Source of the DNA: Gammaproteobacteria bacterium
GTDB taxonomy: Bacteria; Pseudomonadota; Gammaproteobacteria; Arenicellales; Poriferihabitantaceae
DNA: 6,810 nucleotides
Reading direction: 5' to 3'
Assembly (NCBI GenBank): GCA_024679435.1
Contig: JAIBDK010000129.1
Location: 1 to 6,810, forward strand
This document shows positions 1 through 6,166 of this stretch, piece by piece. The first letter of the stretch is position 1; the number at the start of each line of letters is the position of its first letter. The translations under genes and the position numbers were made by a program. Below the pieces are notes generated by a model that saw nothing but the letters and a program-made list of their open reading frames with translations, searched no databases and had not been told where the DNA came from.

Positions 1-723
1 GCATCCATGGATCACAGCGTCTGGTCCCACCAGAGCCGTTATTTTGCCTATCACGGGTATAACGTAGTGGCCGTGGATCTTCCCGGTCACAGATTCAGCA
101 AAGGACAATTAATGTCCCGTGTTGAAGACATGTCTGACTGGTTGCTTGCGATATTGAAGCAATGCTGCGGCACAGGTTTTCATCTTGTCGGTCATAGCAT
201 GGGTTCGCTGGTTTGCGTGGAAGCTGCTTCAAATTACAACCATCGAAACTCGCAGCCTCTGTTGTCCTTATCGATGGTCGGATTCAGCTACCCCATGAGC
301 GTCACGCCACAACTAATGGATGCTGCACAGAACAACCCGAGCAAGGCGTACTCAATGATGACACAATGGAGTCATACCTCAAAAATCGGTGGTGAGCCCG
401 TTCCGGGCTTCTGGTCGCCGGGCATGCAAATGAGCATGATGGAAAACAGTGCCGAAGGATCTATTTATGCCAATTTGCAGGCCTGCGATAGCTATAAAGG
501 CGGTGAAGCCGCGTTTGATAAGGTGCAGTGTCCAATTTTGTTCATCAGCGGTCGTCTGGACAAAATGGCACCGGCAAAACTGGCGAAACAGGTCGCGGAT
601 TCCAAACAAAATGCGGACATCGTCATGATCCCGAATTGCGGACACAGCATTATGTCTGAATCACCTGACGGAGTCCTTGATAATCTGAAACGATTCATCG
701 AAAGTAACGCAGTCAGGTCATAG
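1..723 (+). CDS. Alpha/beta hydrolase, 5'-truncated by window edge
   Basis: This is a serine hydrolase of the alpha/beta fold; the substrate cannot be named. The frame is open from base 1, and the two codons before the ATG at 7 read Ala-Ser. The resulting start, ASMDHSVW, matches the strand-loop that follows the oxyanion-hole His-Gly in this family (LHGA.MDHSVW). The ATG at 7 is therefore probably an internal methionine, and roughly 25-35 N-terminal residues lie outside the window. Counting from that Met, the family motif DLPGH is at 24-28, the nucleophile elbow GHSMG at 62-66 (Ser64), the acid in SGRLD at Asp185, and the catalytic His in NCGHS at His213, so the triad is complete. In DLPGHRFSKG an Arg stands where many relatives have Gly. 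The lid region (about 95-165) is rich in Met. No membrane segment is seen. The next gene is convergent, so the two are transcribed separately. Family call is firm; esterase, lactonase and C-C hydrolase roles all remain possible. Confidence 0.9.
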   Translation, partial: ASMDHSVWSHQSRYFAYHGYNVVAVDLPGHRFSKGQLMSRVEDMSDWLLAILKQCCGTGFHLVGHSMGSLVCVEAASNYNHRNSQPLLSLSMVGFSYPMSVTPQLMDAAQNNPSKAYSMMTQWSHTSKIGGEPVPGFWSPGMQMSMMENSAEGSIYANLQACDSYKGGEAAFDKVQCPILFISGRLDKMAPAKLAKQVADSKQNADIVMIPNCGHSIMSESPDGVLDNLKRFIESNAVRS

Positions 724-732
724 AAATACACC

Positions 733-763
733 TGACCTACTATTTCTTCCTCATAATAGGTCA
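733..763. terminator. Hairpin between convergent genes, possible two-way terminator
   Basis: TGACCTACTAT (733-743) and ATAATAGGTCA (753-763) can pair over 10 of 11 positions, with one C-A mismatch and a 9-base loop. The hairpin starts 9 bases after the hydrolase stop codon and lies between two genes that converge, where a bidirectional terminator would be expected. Neither side has a convincing T-run, so a classic Rho-independent terminator is not proven. It could instead protect 3' ends. The rest of the 724-865 gap shows nothing else. Confidence 0.35.
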
Positions 764-865
764 ACAGTGTTTCCAGATATTTTCAGGTGATTTTCAACAC
801 CAACCCAGATCATTTAAGATTTCATGCCGCCGCAATACCGCATCGATGTTCTCAGTAAAAATAAG

Positions 866-2941
866 CTAAACGTCTTCATAGAAAACCCGGTCGTATTTAA
901 TTCGTTTATCCATATCCACATCCGTATCTAGCTCCCTTGCGTATCGGTGCCCAGAAAAAACCGCACCAGCAATAATTGCGGGTGCTTCACAATCGCCTAT
1001 CCGTGTAATAGATTTGGGTGCTTCAGCATTTCTATTTGATTCCCCTACTCCCGTTTTTTCAATCAGCGCCTGATATAAGGAATCCTGAGGAAGACGGGAG
1101 GTGACAGAAACCACAGATTCGACCTCAACAATTTTTTCATGAGCACCATAAACCGCTTTCAAAGTGGCGCATTTTCCATCAAATCTGCATAAGCTATACC
1201 CGGTAATAATTTTGATACCTGATTGAATTAGGCGATTTTGCACGCGGTGTTGTTCGGAAGTCATTCCACTCCAAAGAGAAACCTTGGGTTCCGGGGTCAC
1301 AAAGACAACCGGGATGTTATCGGCGGCAAGCTTTTCGGCAATTATATTTGCCATGTAGTAGTGATCGTCATCATAAACAATGGTCGGTCCTGCAGGTAAA
1401 CGATCCGATAGAATGTCATCAGGCGTATAAATCTGTTCAGCCGGGCCAAAATCACGAATCGGAACCTCTGTATATAAACCCACTCCATCACGGCGCCAGT
1501 AGGAGCCGGTGGCAATAACGACATGATCGGCGCCGGTGGTCAGCACATCATCAACATTCATAACGCTCTCTGGGTAGACATCGATGTTGGGGATTTTCTC
1601 AATCTGTGTCACTCGATAGTCCCGAACTCTGGCCCACTCACTTAAGCCCGGAAGTTTAGATTCACGCGTCACCCGGCCGCCAAGTTCCCTTTCAGACTCT
1701 GCCAGCATAACCTGATAGCCGCGTTGCCCTAATGCACGAGTTGCCTCAAGTCCAGCAGGTCCTCCACCCACAACCAGAATTGTTGAATCGGATTGCTTTT
1801 TGGCTATTTTTTCCGGATGCCACCCTCTGCGCCATTCCTCACTTATTGATGGGTTCTGAGTACACCGGATAGGGGTTCCTTTACTGTCACCGCTATAACA
1901 AATATTACAGCCGATACATTCCCGGATGTCGTCAAGCCGTCCTTCCTCGATTTTCTTCGGCAGAAACGGGTCTGCAATAGAGGGTCTGGCCGCCCCGATG
2001 AAATCGACAATGCCGCGTTTGATCTGGGAAACCATTGTGTCTGGCGAAGTAAAACGACCTACGGTGACCACAGGTTTTGTGGTTACTGACTTGACATAGG
2101 ACATATAAGCTTCAAGAGACCCTTCCTTCACGAATCGGGAAACCCCCATCTCCAGAGAATAGTCATTAATATTGATGTCCCATAGATCGGGTAATTCCGC
2201 AAGCATCTCTATCATTTCACGATGCTCACCTATTATGGGCTCTCCGTCAGCACCGCCCCCCTGCTCCGCAGAAAATCGCACCGCTACGGCACAGGTATCC
2301 CCTATCGCCTCTTTGGTATCGGAAATCAGTTCCCGCACCAGACGCACTCGATTTTCCAGCGAACCACCATATTCGTCTATTCTGGTATTAGTTTGCGAAG
2401 AAAGAAAATTGGACAATAAATAGCCGTGCGTCGCATAGACGTAAACCACATCAAACCCGGCCTGTTTTGCGCGCAGCGCAGCATTCCGATGCCATTTTCG
2501 CAGTTCCCTAATATCTCTTCGATCCATTGCGCGCGTGGAAAACGGAGCGCCTATCGACGTGGGCCTGCTATCCACCCCGAGCGGGGTTTCCAGGGTAAAC
2601 AGATTCGCTGAACGATTACCTGACACCCAGAGTTCTACACCCGCCAAAGATCCATGTTCATGCACCTTGTCGGTCATCAAAGAATGCGCTTTTACATCTC
2701 CCTCATCCCATATTGACGCATAGGGATGGGGTAAGTCGTCCGAAGTGGGGTGAATTGAGCAGTACTCGGTGCAAACCACACCCCAACCCCCTTCGGCCTT
2801 GATGCCGCGTAATTCGGCAACCATTCTCGGTCTTAGCCATCCAAGTCCGGTACAGTGGGGGACTTGATAAAAGCGATTTGGAGCCGTTACAGGGCCGATT
2901 TTTACCGGTTCCAGCAGGATGTCATATCTAGGATCGCGCAT
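866..2941 (-). CDS. Trimethylamine dehydrogenase-family iron-sulfur flavoprotein (NADH:flavin oxidoreductase / amine dehydrogenase)
   Basis: This probably cytoplasmic enzyme would oxidise an amine by way of FMN and a 4Fe-4S cluster. The N-terminal TIM barrel (about 1-340) closely follows TMADH: RDPRYDILLEP at 2-12, NRFYQVPHC ending at Cys30 (the residue that carries 6-S-cysteinyl FMN in TMADH), EGGW at 50-53, TEYCSI with Tyr60, and VYVYATHGY with Tyr169, His172 and Tyr174 at the TMADH numbers. The cluster ligands are Cys342, Cys345, Cys348 and Cys360. A Rossmann fold follows with GGGPAG at 392-397, then a second nucleotide-fold domain (about 518-610) and a closing IGDCEAP / FSGHR block at 648-666. 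At 691 residues it is slightly shorter than TMADH (about 730). The ATG fits the TMADH N-terminus, and an in-frame TAA lies five codons upstream, so no longer start is possible. No Shine-Dalgarno sits next to it; an AGGAG lies about 45 bases upstream (2987-2991). Trp264, Trp355 and Tyr442 of TMADH are not conserved, so trimethylamine is an unlikely substrate. Histamine-, dimethylamine- or other amine-dehydrogenase roles are possible. Confidence 0.88.
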   Translation of the reverse strand: MRDPRYDILLEPVKIGPVTAPNRFYQVPHCTGLGWLRPRMVAELRGIKAEGGWGVVCTEYCSIHPTSDDLPHPYASIWDEGDVKAHSLMTDKVHEHGSLAGVELWVSGNRSANLFTLETPLGVDSRPTSIGAPFSTRAMDRRDIRELRKWHRNAALRAKQAGFDVVYVYATHGYLLSNFLSSQTNTRIDEYGGSLENRVRLVRELISDTKEAIGDTCAVAVRFSAEQGGGADGEPIIGEHREMIEMLAELPDLWDININDYSLEMGVSRFVKEGSLEAYMSYVKSVTTKPVVTVGRFTSPDTMVSQIKRGIVDFIGAARPSIADPFLPKKIEEGRLDDIRECIGCNICYSGDSKGTPIRCTQNPSISEEWRRGWHPEKIAKKQSDSTILVVGGGPAGLEATRALGQRGYQVMLAESERELGGRVTRESKLPGLSEWARVRDYRVTQIEKIPNIDVYPESVMNVDDVLTTGADHVVIATGSYWRRDGVGLYTEVPIRDFGPAEQIYTPDDILSDRLPAGPTIVYDDDHYYMANIIAEKLAADNIPVVFVTPEPKVSLWSGMTSEQHRVQNRLIQSGIKIITGYSLCRFDGKCATLKAVYGAHEKIVEVESVVSVTSRLPQDSLYQALIEKTGVGESNRNAEAPKSITRIGDCEAPAIIAGAVFSGHRYARELDTDVDMDKRIKYDRVFYEDV

Positions 2942-3032
2942 ACGTAGTATTGTGTATTAATGGTTCGCTACTTGATTTTCGAATAACTCCTGTTGGAATG
3001 TTCGAGGACCTAGTATCCACGTAGGTGGCTAC

Positions 3033-3068
3033 CTTACCTAACTTGCCTCACTTGCCCAACTTTTTCTA
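3033..3068. repeat. Imperfect 9-base tandem repeat, four units
   Basis: Four consecutive 9-base units read CTTACCTAA, CTTGCCTCA, CTTGCCCAA and CTTTTTCTA. Units 2 and 3 differ at two positions and unit 4 is the most decayed. It lies about 90 bases upstream of the minus-strand flavoprotein start, within the likely promoter or leader zone of that gene. Just before it, GTAGGT (3021-3026) can pair with ACC plus TAC (3031-3037, one bulged T). A regulatory role is possible but unproven. Confidence 0.4.
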
Positions 3069-3120
3069 AAGTTACCGAAAAATCACAAGACAGCTGACTA
3101 TACACTCTGGCAAGCTATCT

Positions 3121-3139
3121 TCTCACCTATTAAGTGAGA
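3121..3139. promoter_or_regulatory. Inverted repeat TCTCAC-N7-GTGAGA
   Basis: TCTCAC (3121-3126) and GTGAGA (3134-3139) form a perfect 6-base inverted repeat around CTATTAA. The symmetry and the position between two divergent genes fit an operator for a dimeric regulator. On the plus strand it could also act as a weak hairpin, as a T-rich stretch (GTTTTA) follows 4 bases later. The stem is short enough that chance is a real alternative. Confidence 0.25.
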
Positions 3140-3200
3140 TACCGTTTTAATGTTTATGCACGGAAGCCAGGTACATCCATACCGGTAACATGGGGTCTTT

Positions 3201-3341
3201 ATGGATTTTTGCCGACAATACCAAAGACGAGCTGGGGTCGGAAAAATTTGTCCTTTTTATCTACCTGGAAGCTGGTTTGGGTTTGAGGTCATCATCGGCA
3301 TTTTAATCATACAACTGTTTAACAGAAAATCATCTTCATAA
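3201..3341 (+). CDS. Possible 46-residue single-helix membrane protein, or the 3' end of a frameshifted gene
   Basis: An ATG at 3201 opens a 46-codon frame ending at TAA 3339-3341, with a GGGG stretch (3192-3195) 5 bases upstream as a weak ribosome site. The N-terminal part is basic (RQYQRR at 5-10). A hydrophobic segment follows at about 26-40 (FGFEVIIGILIIQLF) and the protein ends in NRKSSS. This looks like one transmembrane helix with a charged tail. A second frame overlaps it from ATG 3190 to TAA 3306 and also reads like protein, with FADNTKDELGSEKF and FIYLEAGLG. Adding one base in the TTT at about 3282-3284 would join that frame to the EVIIGILIIQLF helix in one smooth reading. The region may therefore be a true small gene, a decayed gene, or a sequencing indel. 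The family is not recognised. Confidence 0.25.
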   Translation: MDFCRQYQRRAGVGKICPFYLPGSWFGFEVIIGILIIQLFNRKSSS

Positions 3342-3423
3342 AAAGTCATCTCTGCGCCCTAACTTCCGATAGAATTCACCCAGTTCAAAATCATAACTTT
3401 GTATTCAATATTTCCTGAAGCTC

Positions 3424-4740
3424 GTGACCGAAATAGACCTGTTAATTATCCCGCGCTGGCTGGTGCCTGTCGACAGCAATGAATCCATACTGGAAAAACA
3501 TGCCGTTGCCGTTCATAGAGACTCTATTCTTGAAATCGGACCCGCCGACAGGCTTAAAACTAAATATACGCCTACGCAAACTGTCTCGTTGCCTGATCAT
3601 GTGCTGATCCCTGGTCTGGTTAATGCTCACACCCATGCGGCTATGACATTATTCCGCGGCTACGCCGATGACTTGCCATTAATGGAATGGCTTAATGATC
3701 ATATCTGGCCGGCAGAATCCCGCTGGGTCAATGAAAAATTTGTAAAAACCGGGACGGATCTTGCATGCGCCGAAATGCTCAAAAGCGGCACGACCTGTTT
3801 TAATGATATGTATTTTTTCCCCGATGTAGTAGCCAAGTGTGCGCAAAATGCGGGGATGCGAGCCTGTATCGGCATGATCGTCGTAGATTTTGCCACTGTC
3901 TGGGCTCAGAATGCGGACGAATATATAAACAAGGGGCTAGATGTAAGAGACAGCATGCGCCATTCAAATCTGGTGACTGCGGCATTTGCTCCGCACGCAC
4001 CCTACACTGTCTCGGACCAGCCTTTACAAAAGATTGCGACGCTATCGGATGAGCTGGATTGCCCGGTTCATATCCACCTTCATGAAACTGCGCATGAAAT
4101 AGAGGAATCCATGGCACGTTTTGGCATGCGTCCCATTGAAAGACTGGATCAACTGGGGCTGGTTGGGCCGCGATTGATGGCGGTCCATATGACTCAACTA
4201 CTTCCGGGAGAAATTAAGACGCTGTCTGAAAGAGGCGTCCATATTGTTCATTGCCCGCGCTCCAATCTCAAACTGGCGAGCGGTTTTTGTGAAGTAAGTA
4301 AAATCAATGAATCAGAGATCAATATCGCTATAGGAACCGACAGCGCATCCAGCAACAATAATCTGGACATGATCAGTGAGATGATGACTGCCTCACTACT
4401 GGCAAAAGGCGTATCCAGCTCACCGACAGCAATGAATGCCTATGCAGCTCTTAAGGCTGCAACAATGGGCGGGGCAAAAGCATTAGGTCTTGAGGAAAAA
4501 ATCGGTTCAATAGAAACCGGCAAGCAGGCTGATTTGTGCGCAGTTGATTTATCAGATATTGCTAGCCAACCGGTATATAACCCGGTGAGTCAACTTGTGT
4601 ACAGCGCATCATCCAGGCAGGTCAGCGATGTCTGGATAGCCGGGCAAAGGTTGCTTGAAAGCGGAGCGTTAACCACCATAGATGAAGAACAGGTCAAGGC
4701 TGACACGCTCGAAATAGGCAACAAAATCAAGAAAGGGTAA
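3424..4740 (+). CDS. mtaD: 5-methylthioadenosine / S-adenosylhomocysteine deaminase (TRZ/ATZ amidohydrolase)
   Basis: This enzyme of the metal-dependent amidohydrolase superfamily deaminates the adenine ring of methylthioadenosine or SAH to the inosine form in the cytoplasm. The 438 residues follow the family layout: a small beta-sandwich start (IDLLIIPRWLVPV, 4-16), then NAHTH at 67-71 (metal ligands His69 and His71), VHIHLHE at 215-221 (ligand His218, catalytic Glu221), AVHMT with His255, HCPRSNLKL at 276-284, and GTDSASSNN with Asp306 as the last ligand. The C-terminal TGKQADL (365-371) returns to the sandwich domain. The start is GTG, supported by family alignment; the ribosome site is poor, and an in-frame TAA lies about ten codons upstream. 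It is the first gene of the operon, 8 bases before ubiG. Pseudomonas has the same neighbour pair, and since UbiG makes SAH the pairing is sensible. Related deaminases act on other purines or triazines, so the exact substrate is inferred from family and context. Confidence 0.88.
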   Translation: MTEIDLLIIPRWLVPVDSNESILEKHAVAVHRDSILEIGPADRLKTKYTPTQTVSLPDHVLIPGLVNAHTHAAMTLFRGYADDLPLMEWLNDHIWPAESRWVNEKFVKTGTDLACAEMLKSGTTCFNDMYFFPDVVAKCAQNAGMRACIGMIVVDFATVWAQNADEYINKGLDVRDSMRHSNLVTAAFAPHAPYTVSDQPLQKIATLSDELDCPVHIHLHETAHEIEESMARFGMRPIERLDQLGLVGPRLMAVHMTQLLPGEIKTLSERGVHIVHCPRSNLKLASGFCEVSKINESEINIAIGTDSASSNNNLDMISEMMTASLLAKGVSSSPTAMNAYAALKAATMGGAKALGLEEKIGSIETGKQADLCAVDLSDIASQPVYNPVSQLVYSASSRQVSDVWIAGQRLLESGALTTIDEEQVKADTLEIGNKIKKG

Positions 4741-4748
4741 TAAATTAG

Positions 4749-5468
4749 ATGGGTCAACAAAGCAGTCATAAAAACGTTGATGACGATGAAATTCGAAAAT
4801 TCAGTGAGTTAGCCTCCCGATGGTGGGATCCCGCGAGTGAATTCAAGCCACTTCATGATATAAACCCCCTGCGCCTTGGCTTTATCAATCAACATTCACC
4901 TTTGCAAGGTAAAAAAGCACTCGATGTGGGATGTGGAGGTGGTATCTTAAGTGAATCTATGGCAGTGCTTGGGGCCAATGTGACAGGCATAGACATGGGC
5001 GAAGCACCTCTCAACGTGGCACGGTTGCACGCTATGGAATCAGGCCAAACAGTAGACTATAAAAAAATAACCGCAGAACAACTTGCCGATGCGCAACCGG
5101 GAGAATGGGATGTGGTTACCTGCATGGAAATGCTCGAACATGTACCCGATCCCGAGAGCATCGTGACGGCATGCAGTAAACTGGTAAAACCAGGAGGTGC
5201 CGTCTATTTTTCCACCCTGAATCGTAATCCTAAATCTTTTCTGTTTGCAATAGTCGGCGCCGAGTATGTTCTCAATATGCTGCCCAGAGGCACGCATCAG
5301 TACGGAAAGTTTATTCGACCCAGCGAACTGCACCGCTGGTGTGAACAGGCAGCGCTGACGACGCATGAACTTACCGGCATGCATTTTAATCCATTAACAA
5401 AATCCTATCGCCTGGGACCTGGACTCGACGTTAATTATCTGTCTTACACGACTCGCGGTCAGGATTGA
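4749..5468 (+). CDS. ubiG: UbiG, bifunctional ubiquinone O-methyltransferase
   Basis: UbiG carries out both O-methylations in ubiquinone synthesis (2-polyprenyl-6-hydroxyphenol methylase and 3-demethylubiquinol 3-O-methyltransferase), using SAM, at the inner face of the cytoplasmic membrane. The 239 residues match the E. coli protein nearly end to end: [15 protein letters not shown] (14-28), [12 protein letters not shown] (32-43), SAM motif I LDVGCGGG (58-65), the acidic end of strand 2 in IDMG (Asp82), the post-motif [11 protein letters not shown] (125-135), and LVKPGG (145-150). [20 protein letters not shown] (162-181) corresponds to the stretch that contacts the membrane in E. coli UbiG. 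The C-terminus keeps [10 protein letters not shown] (222-231). An AAAGGG inside the end of the upstream gene (4732-4737) serves as ribosome site at a rather long spacing of 11 bases. The stop overlaps the region where the next gene begins, which suggests coupled translation. Confidence 0.97.
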   Translation: MGQQSSHKNVDDDEIRKFSELASRWWDPASEFKPLHDINPLRLGFINQHSPLQGKKALDVGCGGGILSESMAVLGANVTGIDMGEAPLNVARLHAMESGQTVDYKKITAEQLADAQPGEWDVVTCMEMLEHVPDPESIVTACSKLVKPGGAVYFSTLNRNPKSFLFAIVGAEYVLNMLPRGTHQYGKFIRPSELHRWCEQAALTTHELTGMHFNPLTKSYRLGPGLDVNYLSYTTRGQD

Positions 5469-5473
5469 AAAAT

Positions 5474-6151
5474 ATGCTCAGTCAACCTCTAAATAAATGT
5501 ATTGATACTGTTCTTTTTGATCTGGACGGAACATTACTGGATACCCACCTTGACCTGATCGCCGCGCTAAACACCGTGCTTGAAAATCACGATAAACCCC
5601 CACTTTCTGCAAAAGAATTACGTCCTTTTGTCTCTAAAGGAGCGATGGTAATGGTTTGTCTTGCATTTAGGTGCAACCCTGAATCAGATGAAGCTGGCCA
5701 GCGCTGGCTCGAAATGCTGGACGCCTACAGAACGGATATCGCCCGACATACCGTATTGTTTCCGGGAATGGATCAGGTATTAGAAAAAATCGAAGAAAAT
5801 GGGTGGAAATGGGGCATTGTCACCAACAAACCCGGGCTTTATACGGATCTTCTTCTTTCGGAATTGGCGATGCCCTATCGCCCGGCTGCAGTCGTATCCG
5901 GCGACACTCTGAAAGTGAAAAAACCCAACCCGGAACCACTTTTGCTAGCCTGTTCCACGATCGGAAAGCCCGCCTCTACCTGTGTCTATATAGGCGATGA
6001 CGAGCGAGACATTATCGCCGGCAAGGCAGCAGGAATGCCTACCATCGCCGCGTCATACGGCTATATCGTTGATGAGGAAAACCCTGAAGACTGGAATGCA
6101 GATGCCGTAGTGAGTACCGCCTCGGAAATCTCCGCTTTAATTGGTTTATAG
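5474..6151 (+). CDS. mupP: HAD-family phosphatase, probable MurNAc-6-phosphate phosphatase MupP
   Basis: This cytoplasmic HAD phosphatase most likely removes phosphate from N-acetylmuramic acid 6-phosphate in the peptidoglycan-recycling bypass known from Pseudomonas; older annotations call such proteins phosphoglycolate phosphatase (Gph). The 225 residues hold all four HAD motifs: FDLDGT with nucleophile Asp16 and acid Asp18, VTNKP with Thr117, Lys150 in KKPNPEP, and GDDERD with Asp175 and Asp176. An alpha-helical cap lies between, at about 25-95. MupP assignment rests on family-like strings (FVSKGAMVM at 52-60, PEPLLLAC at 153-160, YGYIVDEENPEDW at 195-207) and on its place directly after ubiG, as in Pseudomonas. 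The ATG at 5474 is preferred because AGGA (5461-5464) lies 9 bases before it; a TTG at 5465, overlapping the ubiG stop TGA, would add three residues but has no good ribosome site. Gph activity cannot be excluded from sequence alone. Confidence 0.83.
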   Translation: MLSQPLNKCIDTVLFDLDGTLLDTHLDLIAALNTVLENHDKPPLSAKELRPFVSKGAMVMVCLAFRCNPESDEAGQRWLEMLDAYRTDIARHTVLFPGMDQVLEKIEENGWKWGIVTNKPGLYTDLLLSELAMPYRPAAVVSGDTLKVKKPNPEPLLLACSTIGKPASTCVYIGDDERDIIAGKAAGMPTIAASYGYIVDEENPEDWNADAVVSTASEISALIGL

Positions 6152-6166
6152 TATCTGGCAGAAAAA

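Larger units (their letters stand above)
2942..3423. other. Divergent intergenic region of about 480 bases
   Basis: This stretch separates the minus-strand flavoprotein from the plus-strand operon and should hold promoters for both. No -35/-10 pair with good spacing could be identified by eye. The best single -10-like hexamer for the plus strand is TAGAAT at 3370-3375, which lacks a matching -35. The region also holds a short tandem repeat (3033-3068), an inverted repeat (3121-3139) and a protein-like segment (about 3190-3341), each listed separately. It is visibly richer in A and T than the flanking genes. No tRNA and no SAH- or SAM-riboswitch core was recognised. Confidence 0.6.

Noticed and set aside
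379..764. Minus-strand frames inside and past the hydrolase gene (379-645 and 492-764)
   Set aside because: They lie opposite a well-supported hydrolase reading with a complete catalytic triad and show no recognisable domain.
2172..2723. Several plus-strand frames opposite the flavoprotein gene
   Set aside because: They mirror the barrel-coding region, have low-complexity serine- and arginine-rich products, and no family features.
3300..3423. SAH or SAM riboswitch before the deaminase gene
   Set aside because: Considered because of the enzyme's substrate, but no conserved riboswitch core or strong paired stems could be found by eye.
3800..4117. 105-residue minus-strand frame within the deaminase gene
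   Set aside because: It is antisense to the conserved metal-binding enzyme and its product has no recognisable motif.
5465..5476. TTG start for the mupP-like gene overlapping the ubiG stop
   Set aside because: The ATG 9 bases downstream has the AGGA at suitable spacing, and the three extra residues add nothing conserved.
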